A stretch of 64,000 bases of DNA from Arthrobacter sp. CJ23 (GCF_024741795.1 NZ_CP102950.1:310001-374000); one strand, 5' to 3'; shown: positions 49,155-58,610, numbered from the stretch's first letter. The notes: generated from the letters alone by a model not told the origin. Numbers and translations: made by a program.

Positions 49155-50048
49155 ATGATCGAGAGCACTGCAGTAGTCGTTTCCGGCCCGGCGACTGGTT
49201 CCGGCGGGCAGCCGCGCAGCGTGCGTGGCGTGGCCACGCTCATTGCGAGTTCACTGTCCAACCAATTGGGCGCCGCCACCGGCTCGCTGGCGTTCCCGGC
49301 CATGGGACCGTTGGGCGTTGTTGCGGTCCGCCAGCTCGTGGCAGCCGCGGTGCTCCTGCCGATCGTCCGGCCCCGTTTCCGTGATCTGAGCTGGCGGCAG
49401 TGGTGGCCCGTCCTCCTCCTCGCCGTGGTGTTCGGGACCATGAACCTCTGCCTGTACGCGTCCGTCCAGCGGATCGGGCTGGGACTGGCAGTAACGCTGG
49501 AATTCCTCGGGCCCCTGGCCGTTGCGCTGATCAGCTCGCGCCGGAAGAGCAGCGTGCTGTGCGCCATTGCTGCGGGCATCGGTGTAGTGGCGATTACCCA
49601 GCCGGACGCGTCCATGGATTTCGCCGGCATTGGCCTCGGACTGGTCGCCGCGTGCAGCTGGGCTTCCTACATCCTGCTGAACCGGACCGTGGGTCAGCGC
49701 ATCCCGGGCATCCAGGGAACAGCAGCCGCATCCGGAGTGTCAGCCACCCTGTTCCTGCCGGTCGCCGTCGTGATTTTCCTGAGCCGGCCGCTGGACGGCT
49801 TTGCCGTCCTCTGCGCCGTCGGTGCTGGCATCCTGGCCTCCGTGCTGCCGTACGTGGCCGACCTGATCGCGCTGCGCAGGGTTCCGGCCCAGCTGTTCGG
49901 CGTGCTCATGAGCATCAACCCCGTGTTCGCCGCGATCATCGGCGCGGTGGCCCTGCACCAGGTACTCAACCTTGGGCAGTGGACCGGGATTGCGCTGATC
50001 GTCGCGGCCAATGCGGGAGCGCTGCTGCTGCGGCCGCGCCAGGCCTGA
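49155..50048 (+). CDS. EamA/DMT-family transporter (RhtA-like)
   Basis: A 297-residue protein with ten predicted helices in two EamA halves (about 25-155 and 165-293). The motif L-E-F-L-G-P-L-A-V-A-L, followed later by P-Y-V-A-D-L-I-A-L-R-R-V and S-I-N-P-V-F-A-A-I-I-G, is characteristic of RhtA-type exporters of threonine/homoserine and related compounds. The start at 49155 has no clear ribosome site. An upstream in-frame reading runs through the divergent LysR gene and is rejected. Likely exports an amino acid or similar metabolite. Confidence 0.92.
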   Translation: MIESTAVVVSGPATGSGGQPRSVRGVATLIASSLSNQLGAATGSLAFPAMGPLGVVAVRQLVAAAVLLPIVRPRFRDLSWRQWWPVLLLAVVFGTMNLCLYASVQRIGLGLAVTLEFLGPLAVALISSRRKSSVLCAIAAGIGVVAITQPDASMDFAGIGLGLVAACSWASYILLNRTVGQRIPGIQGTAAASGVSATLFLPVAVVIFLSRPLDGFAVLCAVGAGILASVLPYVADLIALRRVPAQLFGVLMSINPVFAAIIGAVALHQVLNLGQWTGIALIVAANAGALLLRPRQA

Positions 50049-50059
50049 GGCGACGCCGG

Positions 50060-50124
50060 CCCAAGTAGTCGCAGCAGGTGTCGTTTTGAGCCTCCAAAAC
50101 GACACCTGCTGCGACTCAGTTGGG
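50060..50124. repeat. palindromic intergenic repeat, copy 3
   Basis: Perfect 21-bp arms (50068-50088 and 50095-50115) containing CGCAGCAGGTGTCGTTTTG, loop AGCCTC, flanked by CCCAAG and AGTTGGG. It lies between convergent genes. The ends, CGCAG core and GTTTTG match copy 1; the arm centre is diverged but with compensating changes on both sides. Confidence 0.8.
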
Positions 50125-50130
50125 TGAGGA

Positions 50131-50919
50131 TCAGGAGAAGGCGGCGCGGAAGGCGGCCAGCGCTGCGTCCCCGGCTTCGATTCCTTGGCCACCAACAGCG
50201 CTGGCCTCCAGCCCGATCACGCCGGAATAACCAGCCTCGTTGAGGGCCTTGGCGATGGCGGGATAGTTGATTTCTCCCGTCCCGGGTTCGCAGCGCCCGG
50301 GAACGTCGGCCACCTGGATTTCGCCGGTCCATGGCTGCGCGGCCCTCACGAGTTCAATCAGGTTTCCCTCGCCGATCTGCGCGTGGTAGAGATCCAGCAT
50401 CATCTTCACGTTGGGATGGTTGACGGCCTGCACCAGTGCCAGCGTGTCCTTGGCCCTCGCCAGGGGGATGCCCGGGTGGTCGAGGACGGTGTTCAGGTTC
50501 TCCAGGGCGAAGGTGATGCCATGCTTTGCGCCCAGTGCGCCCAGCCGTTCCAGGGTGCGCAGGCCGGTCAGCCACATCTCTCCCGTGGCGCGTTGCGCAG
50601 GCCGGACGGCGACACCGCCCTCGCCGAGTTCGGCGGGATGAACCACCATGCGCTCGACTCCGAGCTCCAGTGCCGTGAGGATCAGCTTTTCCGCGGAGGC
50701 CAGGACTTCATCGGCATTGGCTGGGTCGATCACGCTGCCGCCGAAGTAGCCGGTCATCGACGAGAACCGGGCGCCTGTGGCCGCCAGTGCTGGAATGTCG
50801 CGGCCGCGGGTATCCCAGAGTTCCACCTCGAGTCCCTGCTCGTGGATGCGGCGGACGCGGTCGAGCAGGGGCAGCTCGCCGTAGACCATTTCGGCGCAGA
50901 CGGACAGGCGGAAGCTCAC
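50131..50919 (-). CDS. hydroxypyruvate isomerase-like TIM-barrel sugar isomerase
   Basis: A 262-residue AP_endonuc_2/xylose-isomerase-like TIM barrel of the Hyi type. Metal and substrate residues appear in V-V-H-P-A-E, F-A-L-E-N-L-N, M-M-L-D-L-Y-H-A-Q, I-Q-V-A-D-V-P-G-R and G-E-I-N-Y, the last two being strong Hyi signatures. It overlaps the Gfo/Idh gene by ATGA and so acts in the same pathway, probably isomerising an oxidised sugar or inositol intermediate. Confidence 0.9.
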   Translation of the reverse strand: MSFRLSVCAEMVYGELPLLDRVRRIHEQGLEVELWDTRGRDIPALAATGARFSSMTGYFGGSVIDPANADEVLASAEKLILTALELGVERMVVHPAELGEGGVAVRPAQRATGEMWLTGLRTLERLGALGAKHGITFALENLNTVLDHPGIPLARAKDTLALVQAVNHPNVKMMLDLYHAQIGEGNLIELVRAAQPWTGEIQVADVPGRCEPGTGEINYPAIAKALNEAGYSGVIGLEASAVGGQGIEAGDAALAAFRAAFS

Positions 50920-52067
50920 GCTCCGGCCTCCTGCAACACCGCTGCACCTCGGGGCGCAGTCTCGGCGGCCTGCAGTTCCGCGATCGAGGACACCTGGACG
51001 GGGAGCCCGGTTTCCGCTGACTTGAAGGCCGCCAGGGCCACGGCCAGGGCGTTGCGCGCGTCGGTTCCGCCGGCAGCGGCAGGTGCGTTTGCCGCCGTCG
51101 TGATGTCCTCAGGAGCGCCGCTTCGGCGCGCCTTTACGGCGTCGGCAAAGTGCGCGAGTTCTGCGGTGTAGGCGTCGTGGAAGAGGTCCACGTTGAGCCG
51201 TACGGTGTCCGAGCCGATGCCTGCTGCCGTGTAGCTGGTCGCGTTGCTGGCCTGCGGGCCGCCTGCCGTCACCATTCCGGCGGAGCCGAACACTTCGCCA
51301 CGGACGTCGTAGCCGTAGAGGGCGTTGAAGTTGGCCTCGGCCACGGCGATGGCGCCGTTGCTGTAGGTGACCGTCACGACCGCCGTGTCCAGGAGGCCGC
51401 CGGGCTTGGCCTCGGGCGCCACCAGGGCGTCGGCCACGGCGTGGACCTTGACGGGAATGGTGCCCGGGTTCAGCCAGTTGAGGGTGTCGAAATCGTGGAT
51501 GAGAGTTTCCAGGAAGATCGTGCCTGGGGCGATCCGTTCAGGGTTGCTGAGTCCGGCCTCGGTTCCGGGGTCGCGCGTGAGGGAGCGGAGCAGTTGCGGG
51601 ACCCCCACCGCGCCGTCATCGATGAGTTTGCGGGCGGCGGCGAAATCGGCGGAGTAGCGGCGGTTGAAGCCGAAGTGAAGCACGACGCCGGCGGTGTCCG
51701 CCGCTTCAATCGCTGCGTCCAGTTCCGCAATGGTCCGCCCGCCGGGCTTTTCGCAGAAGACGTCCTTGCCCGCCTTGGCGGCCGCCGCGATGAGCTCGGA
51801 GTGGAAGCGCAGCGGGGCCGCGATGAGCACGGCGTCCACGTCCGGGTCAGCCAGCACATCGGCGGGGTCAGTGCTGATCTTGCTCACGCCGAGCCTGCCC
51901 GCCAGGGACTCCAGCGCGGGCAGGACGGGATCGGCGATGGCTTCAAGGCGTGCGTTCGGGATGCGGCGTGCGATGGACTCGGCATGGAAATTGCCGATCC
52001 AGCCGGCCCCGATCACGGCAATGCGGACGGGCCGGTCTTCGTTGACCGGGTGCTGGAGGTACGTCAT
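50916..52067 (-). CDS. Gfo/Idh/MocA-family oxidoreductase
   Basis: A 383-residue NAD(P)-dependent sugar or inositol dehydrogenase. The Rossmann domain starts I-A-V-I-G-A-G-W-I-G-N-F-H, followed by C-E-K-P-G-G-R-T with the family lysine. The substrate domain (about 150-330) includes F-G-F-N-R-R-Y and E-T-L-I-H-D-F-D-T. Likely substrates are inositols or aldoses. It is coupled with the Hyi-like gene. Two identical LacI-type operators precede it. The polyol cluster LacI regulator (58696) is a candidate controller. Confidence 0.92.
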   Translation of the reverse strand: MTYLQHPVNEDRPVRIAVIGAGWIGNFHAESIARRIPNARLEAIADPVLPALESLAGRLGVSKISTDPADVLADPDVDAVLIAAPLRFHSELIAAAAKAGKDVFCEKPGGRTIAELDAAIEAADTAGVVLHFGFNRRYSADFAAARKLIDDGAVGVPQLLRSLTRDPGTEAGLSNPERIAPGTIFLETLIHDFDTLNWLNPGTIPVKVHAVADALVAPEAKPGGLLDTAVVTVTYSNGAIAVAEANFNALYGYDVRGEVFGSAGMVTAGGPQASNATSYTAAGIGSDTVRLNVDLFHDAYTAELAHFADAVKARRSGAPEDITTAANAPAAAGGTDARNALAVALAAFKSAETGLPVQVSSIAELQAAETAPRGAAVLQEAGA

Positions 52068-52086
52068 GGGGCTCCTCGATTCAGGG

Positions 52087-52148
52087 CTAGATCGTTCTAG
52101 TCAGCCTATGGTTGCACGCCTGTGAGGCCCGCGTCTAGATCGTTCTAG
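52087..52148 (-). promoter_or_regulatory. two LacI-type operators upstream of the Gfo/Idh operon
   Basis: CTAGATCGTTCTAG occurs exactly at 52087-52100 and 52135-52148, 48 bp apart, close to five helical turns. The core TAGATCGTTCTA has the central CG and inverted half-sites of LacI-family operators. A 12/14 match lies before the LacI gene at 58657-58670. Confidence 0.7.
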
Positions 52149-52183
52149 TTTTGATTACTGCACGACGGCGCCCGCTCGCCGGT

Positions 52184-53107
52184 TCAGCCCTGCAAGCGCT
52201 GCCGGTATTGCCGGGGTGTTTCGCCAGTGTCCTTGAGGAAATGCCGGTTGAAGTTGGACAGATTGGTGAAACCCACCTCATAGCAGATGTCCGAGACGGC
52301 TTTGTCGCTGGCTTCCAACAGCCGCCGTGCGTGCGCCAGCCTCAGTTTCCTGACGAGATCGCTGAAGTTCTGGCCCGTGGCGCGCTTGAAGTACTTGGAG
52401 AATGTCGGTTCTGCCATTCCCACCATGGCTGCCGCTTCTGACATCGTGACCGTGCCGGCATGGTTGGTGAATACGTATTCGAGGACTATGTCCACCACGG
52501 CCTCCGCCTGACCGTCCAGTTGCGGCCGGAACCACTCATCCGCCAGGTAGCGGCGTTCGTCCTGGGGCGCCCGGGTGAGGATTGTGAAGAGTCGCATGAG
52601 GTGGTGCAGGCGTTCCATGCCGGTGGATGTTCCCATGGCTTCGATGGAGGCTGCCGCCCCTGTTGCGGTTGCTCCGAGGAACTCGATTCCACGTGCCGAT
52701 TGATCCAACAGGGGCTTGACCTCGGTCAGTTCAGGAATCAGTGAAGCGGCCTGGTCCACCCATTTGCCGTCGAATTGGATCACTGCGTCCCGGTTTTCCA
52801 GGACTTCTCCGGGCTCCAGGTCGCTGACCCAGTCATGGGGGAGTCCGGACCCGACCAAAACGACCTGTCCGGCTTCGAAAGTGCCGATGTGGTCTCCCAC
52901 AATGAACTTCCCGGCGCCCTTGCGGAGCAGGTGGATCTCGTATTCGGGGTGGTAGTTCCAGCGTGCCACTGGGCTGGGATAGTCATGCTGATGCCAGCGG
53001 ACCGAGTGGCTAGGGTCTTCGGGAATGACCTCGCGATTGGCGCGCATTCCCAGGAGCCTTTGGGCGAGCCGGGTCGCTGCGCCATCACCCGGGTTTGCGG
53101 AAGTCAT
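52184..53107 (-). CDS. AraC-family transcriptional regulator with cupin domain
   Basis: About 307 residues. The N-terminal AraC-type cupin (about 35-120) has H-P-E-Y-E-I-H-L-L-R-K-G-A-G-K. The C-terminal double HTH (about 205-305) has T-M-S-E-A-A-A-M-V-G-M-A-E-P-T-F-S-K-Y-F-K-R and D-I-C-Y-E-V-G-F-T-N-L-S-N-F-N-R-H-F. It is divergent from the polyol ABC operon and most likely activates it. The ATG at 53107 is chosen because homology begins there; the frame stays open further upstream. Confidence 0.92.
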   Translation of the reverse strand: MTSANPGDGAATRLAQRLLGMRANREVIPEDPSHSVRWHQHDYPSPVARWNYHPEYEIHLLRKGAGKFIVGDHIGTFEAGQVVLVGSGLPHDWVSDLEPGEVLENRDAVIQFDGKWVDQAASLIPELTEVKPLLDQSARGIEFLGATATGAAASIEAMGTSTGMERLHHLMRLFTILTRAPQDERRYLADEWFRPQLDGQAEAVVDIVLEYVFTNHAGTVTMSEAAAMVGMAEPTFSKYFKRATGQNFSDLVRKLRLAHARRLLEASDKAVSDICYEVGFTNLSNFNRHFLKDTGETPRQYRQRLQG

Positions 53108-53315
53108 GGTTGGTCTCACTTTGCGATCGGGAAAATAAGTATCAGTATGCGTCATCAAGGGCGCTAGTTGTGCCCCACCCCACACGCCTAATGTTGAGGA
53201 ATACAGCGAGGCGCCCCGGATGTCCGGGAGGAATGCTTCGTCCCAGTCCTGTACTTCCACGCAGCAGTCGGAGTACGGCGGCTGAGCATCCCCATGAAGA
53301 ACGAAGGAGTCCTCA

Positions 53316-54668
53316 ATGCGCCCAAAAACACGTGTGGCAGCCCTTGGAGCAGGCGCCCTGTGCATCGCGCTATCCGCTACGGCCTGTGCCGGCGCGGGCG
53401 GCGGAGCGGGGGCAGGTGACCGGAACAGCATCAACGTACTGATGGTCAACAACCCCCAGATGGAAGACCTGCAGAGGCTCACTGCGGACAACTTCACCAA
53501 GGAAACCGGCATCAGGGTCAACTACACGGTGCTGCCGGAGAACGATGTCCGGGCAAAGATCAGCCAGGAATTCTCCAGCCAGGCCGGTCAGTACGACGTT
53601 GCCTCGTTGTCCAACTACGAGATCCCGTTCTACTCGGCCAACGGCTGGCTGGCACCGCTCGACGACGTTGCCAAGGATCCCGAATTCAACCAGGCCGACA
53701 TCCTTCCGGCGTACACGGCGTCCCTCACCGGCACAGACGGCAAGCTCTACGGGGAACCGTTCTACGGGGAGTCCTCCTTCCTCATGTACCGCAAGGACGT
53801 CTTTGACGCCAAGGGTTTGACCATGCCGGACAAGCCAACCTGGGATGAAGTGGCCGATCTTGCCGCCAAGGTGGACGGCGCCGAACCGGGCATGAAGGGT
53901 ATCTGCCTGCGCGGCCAGCCGGGCTGGGGCCAGGTCTTCGCACCGCTGACAACGGTCGTCAACACGTTCGGGGGTACGTGGTTCGACAAAGACTGGAACG
54001 CGAAGGTCGACTCTCCCGAGTTCACTGAAGCTACAGAGTTCTACACCAAGCTGGTCCGTGAACACGGTGAAGCCGGTGCAGCACAGGCAGGTTTCACGGA
54101 ATGCCTCAACAACCTGACGCAGAGCAAAGCAGCCATGTGGTACGACGCCACCTCGGCCGCTGGAGCACTCGAGGCCGAAGCCTCGCCTGTGAAGGGCAAG
54201 ATCGGCTACGCCCAGGCCCCTGTGAAGAAGACGAAGTCCTCCGGCTGGTTGTGGACCTGGTCCTGGGCCATGCAAGCGGCCTCAAAGAAGCAGGAAACCG
54301 CAGCCAGGTTCATCGCCTGGGCCAGCTCGAAGGAATACGAAGAACTGGTCGCCGCCAAGCTCGGCTGGGCGAAGGTTCCTTCCGGCAAGCGCATCTCCAC
54401 TTACGAGAACACGGACTTCCAGAACGCGGCGCCGTTCTTCAAAGCCGAACGCTTCGCCATTGAGAACGCCGACCCGAAGAACCCAGGCGCACAGGAACGC
54501 CCCGCCGTCGGCATCCAGTTCGTGGGCATTCCCGAATTTGCTGCCCTGGGCACCAAGGTCTCGCAGGGTGTCAGTTCTGCCATCGCCGGGCAGGGGAGCG
54601 TGGCCGATGCCTTGGCAAAGGGCCAGGAAGCCGCACAAAAAGTCGGCGACAAGTACAAGAAGCAATAA
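53316..54668 (+). CDS. carbohydrate/polyol ABC transporter substrate-binding lipoprotein
   Basis: A 450-residue family-1 solute-binding protein. The signal peptide ends in a lipobox-like A-T-A-C-A (Cys24) and a Gly-rich tether. The SBP_bac_1 fold follows with K-E-T-G-I-R-V-N-Y-T-V-L-P-E-N-D-V-R-A-K and Y-D-V-A-S-L-S-N-Y-E. These match the polyol (sorbitol/mannitol, SmoE-like) group, agreeing with the downstream polyol dehydrogenase and kinase. AAGGAG precedes the ATG. First gene of the operon. Confidence 0.93.
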   Translation: MRPKTRVAALGAGALCIALSATACAGAGGGAGAGDRNSINVLMVNNPQMEDLQRLTADNFTKETGIRVNYTVLPENDVRAKISQEFSSQAGQYDVASLSNYEIPFYSANGWLAPLDDVAKDPEFNQADILPAYTASLTGTDGKLYGEPFYGESSFLMYRKDVFDAKGLTMPDKPTWDEVADLAAKVDGAEPGMKGICLRGQPGWGQVFAPLTTVVNTFGGTWFDKDWNAKVDSPEFTEATEFYTKLVREHGEAGAAQAGFTECLNNLTQSKAAMWYDATSAAGALEAEASPVKGKIGYAQAPVKKTKSSGWLWTWSWAMQAASKKQETAARFIAWASSKEYEELVAAKLGWAKVPSGKRISTYENTDFQNAAPFFKAERFAIENADPKNPGAQERPAVGIQFVGIPEFAALGTKVSQGVSSAIAGQGSVADALAKGQEAAQKVGDKYKKQ

Positions 54669-54688
54669 CGGAACCGCAGGAGAACATC

Positions 54689-55657
54689 ATGACTACCGCA
54701 ACGGCGCGCGTCTCCCGCCCGGGACACAACGCAGCCAAACCTTCAAGAAACGCGCGCTCGAAGGAACGCGCACTGGCCTGGGCACGGCGTGCGCCGCTGC
54801 TTCCGGCTCTGGTCTTCCTCATCATCGTCACGCAGCTCCCGTTTGTGGTGACCCTGATCATCTCGTTCCTGAACTGGAACAGCTTGAGTCCCAACAAGAC
54901 CGGATTCGCCGGCTTTGAGAACTACATCACGGTTCTCACTGACGCCGACCTTCGCCAAGCCATCTTCACCACCATCTTGCTGACGGTCTCCGTGGTGCTG
55001 GCCAGCCTCGTCATCGGACTCGGCCTGGCCCTGCTGCTCGATAAGAAGTTCGTCGGCCGGGGCCTGGCAAGGACGCTGCTCATCGCGCCCTTCCTTGTGG
55101 TCCCTGTTGCGGCGGCGCTGATCTGGAAGCACGCCCTGCTCAACCCCACGTACGGGCTGATCAACGGTGTCCTGACCTGGATGTGGTCCCTGTTCGGCAG
55201 TGACACCCCACCACAGCTTGACCTGCTGTCCCAGGCGCCGATGATGGCCGTCATCGTGTCCCTGGTCTGGCAGTGGACCCCGTTCATGATGCTCATCCTG
55301 CTGGCAGGCCTGCAGTCGCGGCCCATGGACACCGTGGAAGCGGCCCAGATGGACGGTGCCACGCCGTGGGCCATCTTCCGGCACCTCACCCTGCCGCACC
55401 TGCGTCAATATCTGGAACTCGGCGGCCTGCTCGGGGCCATCTACATCGTGCAGAACTTCGACGCCGTCTTTACGCTCACCGCGGGCGGACTGGGCACAAC
55501 CAACCTGCCCTACGCGATCTACCAGACGTTCTACTTCGCCAACGAGTACGGCCTGGCCTCCGCAGCAGGCGTGGTCGTCGTGATCGGCACCATCATCGTC
55601 GCGACCTTCGCACTGCGTACCGTATTCTCGCTCTTCAAGAAGGAGGCAGCGCGATGA
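54689..55657 (+). CDS. polyol ABC transporter permease 1
   Basis: A 322-residue membrane permease (MalF/SmoF-like) with six helices and a basic N-terminal extension of about 40 residues. The EAA loop reads E-A-A-Q-M-D-G-A-T-P-W-A-I-F-R. AGGAG lies before the ATG. The stop overlaps the next gene by ATGA. Forms a heterodimer with permease 2. No ATPase is encoded in the operon; a shared MsiK-type ATPase elsewhere is expected. Confidence 0.94.
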   Translation: MTTATARVSRPGHNAAKPSRNARSKERALAWARRAPLLPALVFLIIVTQLPFVVTLIISFLNWNSLSPNKTGFAGFENYITVLTDADLRQAIFTTILLTVSVVLASLVIGLGLALLLDKKFVGRGLARTLLIAPFLVVPVAAALIWKHALLNPTYGLINGVLTWMWSLFGSDTPPQLDLLSQAPMMAVIVSLVWQWTPFMMLILLAGLQSRPMDTVEAAQMDGATPWAIFRHLTLPHLRQYLELGGLLGAIYIVQNFDAVFTLTAGGLGTTNLPYAIYQTFYFANEYGLASAAGVVVVIGTIIVATFALRTVFSLFKKEAAR

Positions 55658-56568
55658 GCACACTCACGCCTTCCGCAGCCCGCACTACGCCCGCCAAGAC
55701 AAGTTCCCTTCCAGGAATCGGCCGGCGGGGCAAGTCCCGCATGGACCCTTCGCGCAACAACACGGCCGCCGGACTTGCCGCCTGGCTGTTGGCGTTGCTC
55801 TTCGCCGCACCGGTCCTTTGGATGATCCTGACGTCGTTCCACTCCGAAACCGACGCGGCCACCAACCCGCCCTCCATCGCGGCGAACCTCACCCTGGACG
55901 CCTACAAGGCGTTCTTCGGAGAAACGTCCGGCGTCAGCCCGTGGCCGCCCCTGATCAACTCCGCCACTGCCTCGATCCTGTCCACCGTCCTCGTCTTGGT
56001 CCTGGCCATCCCGGCAGCCTATGCGCTCTCCATCCGGCCGGTGAAGAAGTGGACCGACGTCATGTTCTTCTTCCTCTCCACCAAGATGATGCCCGTGGTC
56101 GCCGCGATTCTCCCGCTTTACCTTTTCGCCAGAACCGTTGGTGCCCTGGACAACATCTGGTTCCTGATCCTCATGTACACGTCCATGAACCTTCCCATCG
56201 CGGTCTGGATGATGCGGTCCTTCCTTGCCGAGGTCCCAGTGGAAATGCTGGAGGCAGCCCAGATCGACGGCGCCAACCTCATCCTCACGCTCCGCAAGGT
56301 CGTCGCCCCGGTGGCCATGCCCGGCATCGCAGCCACCGCGCTGATCTGCTTCATCTTCAGCTGGAACGAATTGCTGCTAGCCCGGGTGCTCACCGGCGTC
56401 GTCGCCGGTACGGCCCCCGTCTTCCTGACCGGCTTCGTCTCAGGACAGGGCCTCTTCCTCGCGAAGGTGTGTGCCGCCGCCGTCGTGATTTCACTCCCTG
56501 TACTGTTCGCCGGCTTCGCCGCGCAGGACAAGCTCGTCCAGGGCCTGTCCCTCGGCGCCGTCAAGTAG
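55654..56568 (+). CDS. polyol ABC transporter permease 2
   Basis: A 304-residue membrane permease (MalG/SmoG-like). TM1 is about 41-60 (A-A-W-L-L-A-L-L-F-A-A-P-V). The EAA loop is E-A-A-Q-I-D-G-A-N-L-I-L-T-L. The ATG at 55654 overlaps the stop of permease 1, with AAGGAGG seven bases upstream. A longer in-frame reading would run through permease 1 and is rejected. Confidence 0.94.
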   Translation: MSTLTPSAARTTPAKTSSLPGIGRRGKSRMDPSRNNTAAGLAAWLLALLFAAPVLWMILTSFHSETDAATNPPSIAANLTLDAYKAFFGETSGVSPWPPLINSATASILSTVLVLVLAIPAAYALSIRPVKKWTDVMFFFLSTKMMPVVAAILPLYLFARTVGALDNIWFLILMYTSMNLPIAVWMMRSFLAEVPVEMLEAAQIDGANLILTLRKVVAPVAMPGIAATALICFIFSWNELLLARVLTGVVAGTAPVFLTGFVSGQGLFLAKVCAAAVVISLPVLFAGFAAQDKLVQGLSLGAVK

Positions 56569-56604
56569 CGCAGCCAGCCCCCTCACACTTCGAAGGATTC
56601 CACC

Positions 56605-57666
56605 ATGACAACCTCAACCACCCAGACTCCCTTGCTCGGACAGCCCGAACTGCCGGCCACCATGCGCGCTTCCATCCTGCAGCGCCAAGGTGAGATGACC
56701 ATGGAAACCCTGCCAATACCGAACCTTGAGGCCGGCCAGGTCCTGGTGCAGGTTTCGGCCGTCGGCGTCTGCGGCAGCGACGTCCACTACTACGAGCACG
56801 GCCGGATCGGCGACTTCGTGGTGGACCACCCGCTGATCCTCGGCCACGAACTCGCCGGCAGGATTGCCGCCGTCGGAAGTGCCGTGGACCCGGCCCGCAT
56901 AGGTGCGAGGGTCGCCGTCGAGCCCCAACGCCCATGCCGCAGCTGCAAGCAGTGCAAGGCCGGGCGCTACAACCTGTGCCCTGAGATAAAGTTCTACGCA
57001 ACCCCGCCGGTGGACGGCGCCTTCGCCGAGTACGTCACCATCCAGAGCGACTTCGCGTACGACATCCCGGACAACGTCAGCGACGAAGCGGCTGCGCTGA
57101 TCGAGCCGCTCTCGGTGGGGCTCTGGGCTTGCGAACGTGCGCAGATCAAGCCGGGCAGCAGGGTCCTGATCGCTGGAGCGGGACCCATCGGCATCATCGC
57201 GGCTCAGGCCGCTCGTGCCTTCGGTGCGAGCGAGATCTACATCACGGACATCGCCGAGGACCGCCTCGCGTTCGCTCTGGAACACGGCGCCACGCACGCG
57301 CTGAACGCGAAGACTGACAGCGTGGAAGGGCTCGACGTCGATTCCTTCATCGACGCTTCCGGCGCGCCTCAGGCGGTCCGTTCCGGAATCAAAGCCGTCG
57401 GACCCGCGGGCCGCGTGATCCTGGTGGGGCTCGGCGCGGACGACGTCGAACTCCCTGTTTCCTACATCCAGAACCGCGAGATCTGGCTGTCCGGCGTCTT
57501 CCGGTACACGAACACCTGGCCGCTGGCCATCCAGCTGCTCGCCGATGGCAAGGTGGACCTGGACATCCTGGTCACGGGCAAATTCACCCTGGCCGAATCC
57601 GAGGCCGCGCTCAAGGCGGGCAAGCAGCCCGGGCAGCTCAAAGCAGTGGTGTACCCGGGCCGATGA
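56605..57666 (+). CDS. zinc-dependent polyol (sorbitol/xylitol-type) dehydrogenase
   Basis: A 353-residue MDR dehydrogenase. Catalytic Cys56 (G-V-C-G-S-D-V-H-Y-Y), His81-Glu82, and structural zinc cysteines 111, 114, 117 and 125 are all present. The G-S-D-V-H-Y-Y-E-H-G-R-I-G-D-F-V-V segment is characteristic of sorbitol/xylitol dehydrogenases. The nucleotide fold is G-A-G-P-I-G. It oxidises the imported polyol to a ketose (sorbitol to fructose, xylitol to xylulose). AAGGA precedes the start. It overlaps the kinase gene by ATGA. Confidence 0.94.
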   Translation: MTTSTTQTPLLGQPELPATMRASILQRQGEMTMETLPIPNLEAGQVLVQVSAVGVCGSDVHYYEHGRIGDFVVDHPLILGHELAGRIAAVGSAVDPARIGARVAVEPQRPCRSCKQCKAGRYNLCPEIKFYATPPVDGAFAEYVTIQSDFAYDIPDNVSDEAAALIEPLSVGLWACERAQIKPGSRVLIAGAGPIGIIAAQAARAFGASEIYITDIAEDRLAFALEHGATHALNAKTDSVEGLDVDSFIDASGAPQAVRSGIKAVGPAGRVILVGLGADDVELPVSYIQNREIWLSGVFRYTNTWPLAIQLLADGKVDLDILVTGKFTLAESEAALKAGKQPGQLKAVVYPGR

Positions 57667-58610
57667 ATCACAGGGAACTGCGGGACAGCCCAGTCCTCAC
57701 GGTCATCGGGGAGGCGCTCGTCGACATCATCAGGGACCCTCGCCAACCCGGATCCCAAGCACACCCGGGCGGCAGTCCCCTGAACGTTGCCGTCGGGGCA
57801 GCAAGGCTGGGCCTGGGGACGAGGCTTGTGACGCACTACGCCGATGACCTTCACGGGCGCATGCTCGAAGAGCACCTGAAATCCAACGGTGTCGCCGTGC
57901 TCAAGGGTGGAACTGCACCGACCTCAACGGCGACCGCCACCCTTGGCCTGGACAGGGCCGCAACTTACGTCTTTGACATCAGCTGGGATATCGAGGGGGC
58001 TTCGATCACGGCGGCCGCTCGGGATTCCACCCATGTCCACACGGGGTCGATTGCTGCCATGTTGGCACCAGGCGACCGCTCAACGCTGGCGTTCGTGGAG
58101 GCAACGCGGGAGCGCGCCACCATCAGTTACGATCCCAACTGCCGCCCTGCCATCAGCCCGGATGCGGACTCGGCGCGGGCTCAGGTGGAACGGTTTGTAG
58201 CGGCCAGCGACATCGTGAAAGCCAGCGACGAAGACCTTCTCTGGCTCTATCCGGACAGCACACCGGAGCGGGCGTTGGCGGCATGGCTGCAACTTGGCCC
58301 GGCACTGGTGGCGCTAACCAGGGGAGCAGCGGGCCCGGTCCTCCTAACGCGCCAGGGACGGGTCGAGATGGCCGCCGAGAGCGTCACCGTAGCGGATACC
58401 GTGGGGGCTGGTGACTCGTTCATGTCTGGCCTCATTTCGGGCCTGGCGCAGCTTGGAGCCTTGGGCCGCGGCGGAAGGCAACGACTGCACAGCCTCACCT
58501 TGGATGAGTTGAAGGCACTTTCCGCCTACGCCAACAGTGCCGCGGCGATCACCTGTTCCAGACCCGGAGCCAACCCGCCCGATTCGGCCGAACTTGGGCT
58601 GTTGTTCTAA
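57663..58610 (+). CDS. PfkB-family sugar kinase, probable fructokinase
   Basis: A 315-residue ribokinase-family kinase. G-E-A-L-V-D-I opens the fold, G-G-S-P-L-N-V-A-V-G at 36-45 binds sugar, and D-T-V-G-A-G-D-S-F carries catalytic Asp251. The G-E-x-L-V-D and G-G-S-P-x-N-V-A motifs fit fructokinases. It would phosphorylate the ketose made by the dehydrogenase upstream. Coupled by a four-base overlap; the LacI gene follows 85 bp later. Confidence 0.93.
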   Translation: MNHRELRDSPVLTVIGEALVDIIRDPRQPGSQAHPGGSPLNVAVGAARLGLGTRLVTHYADDLHGRMLEEHLKSNGVAVLKGGTAPTSTATATLGLDRAATYVFDISWDIEGASITAAARDSTHVHTGSIAAMLAPGDRSTLAFVEATRERATISYDPNCRPAISPDADSARAQVERFVAASDIVKASDEDLLWLYPDSTPERALAAWLQLGPALVALTRGAAGPVLLTRQGRVEMAAESVTVADTVGAGDSFMSGLISGLAQLGALGRGGRQRLHSLTLDELKALSAYANSAAAITCSRPGANPPDSAELGLLF

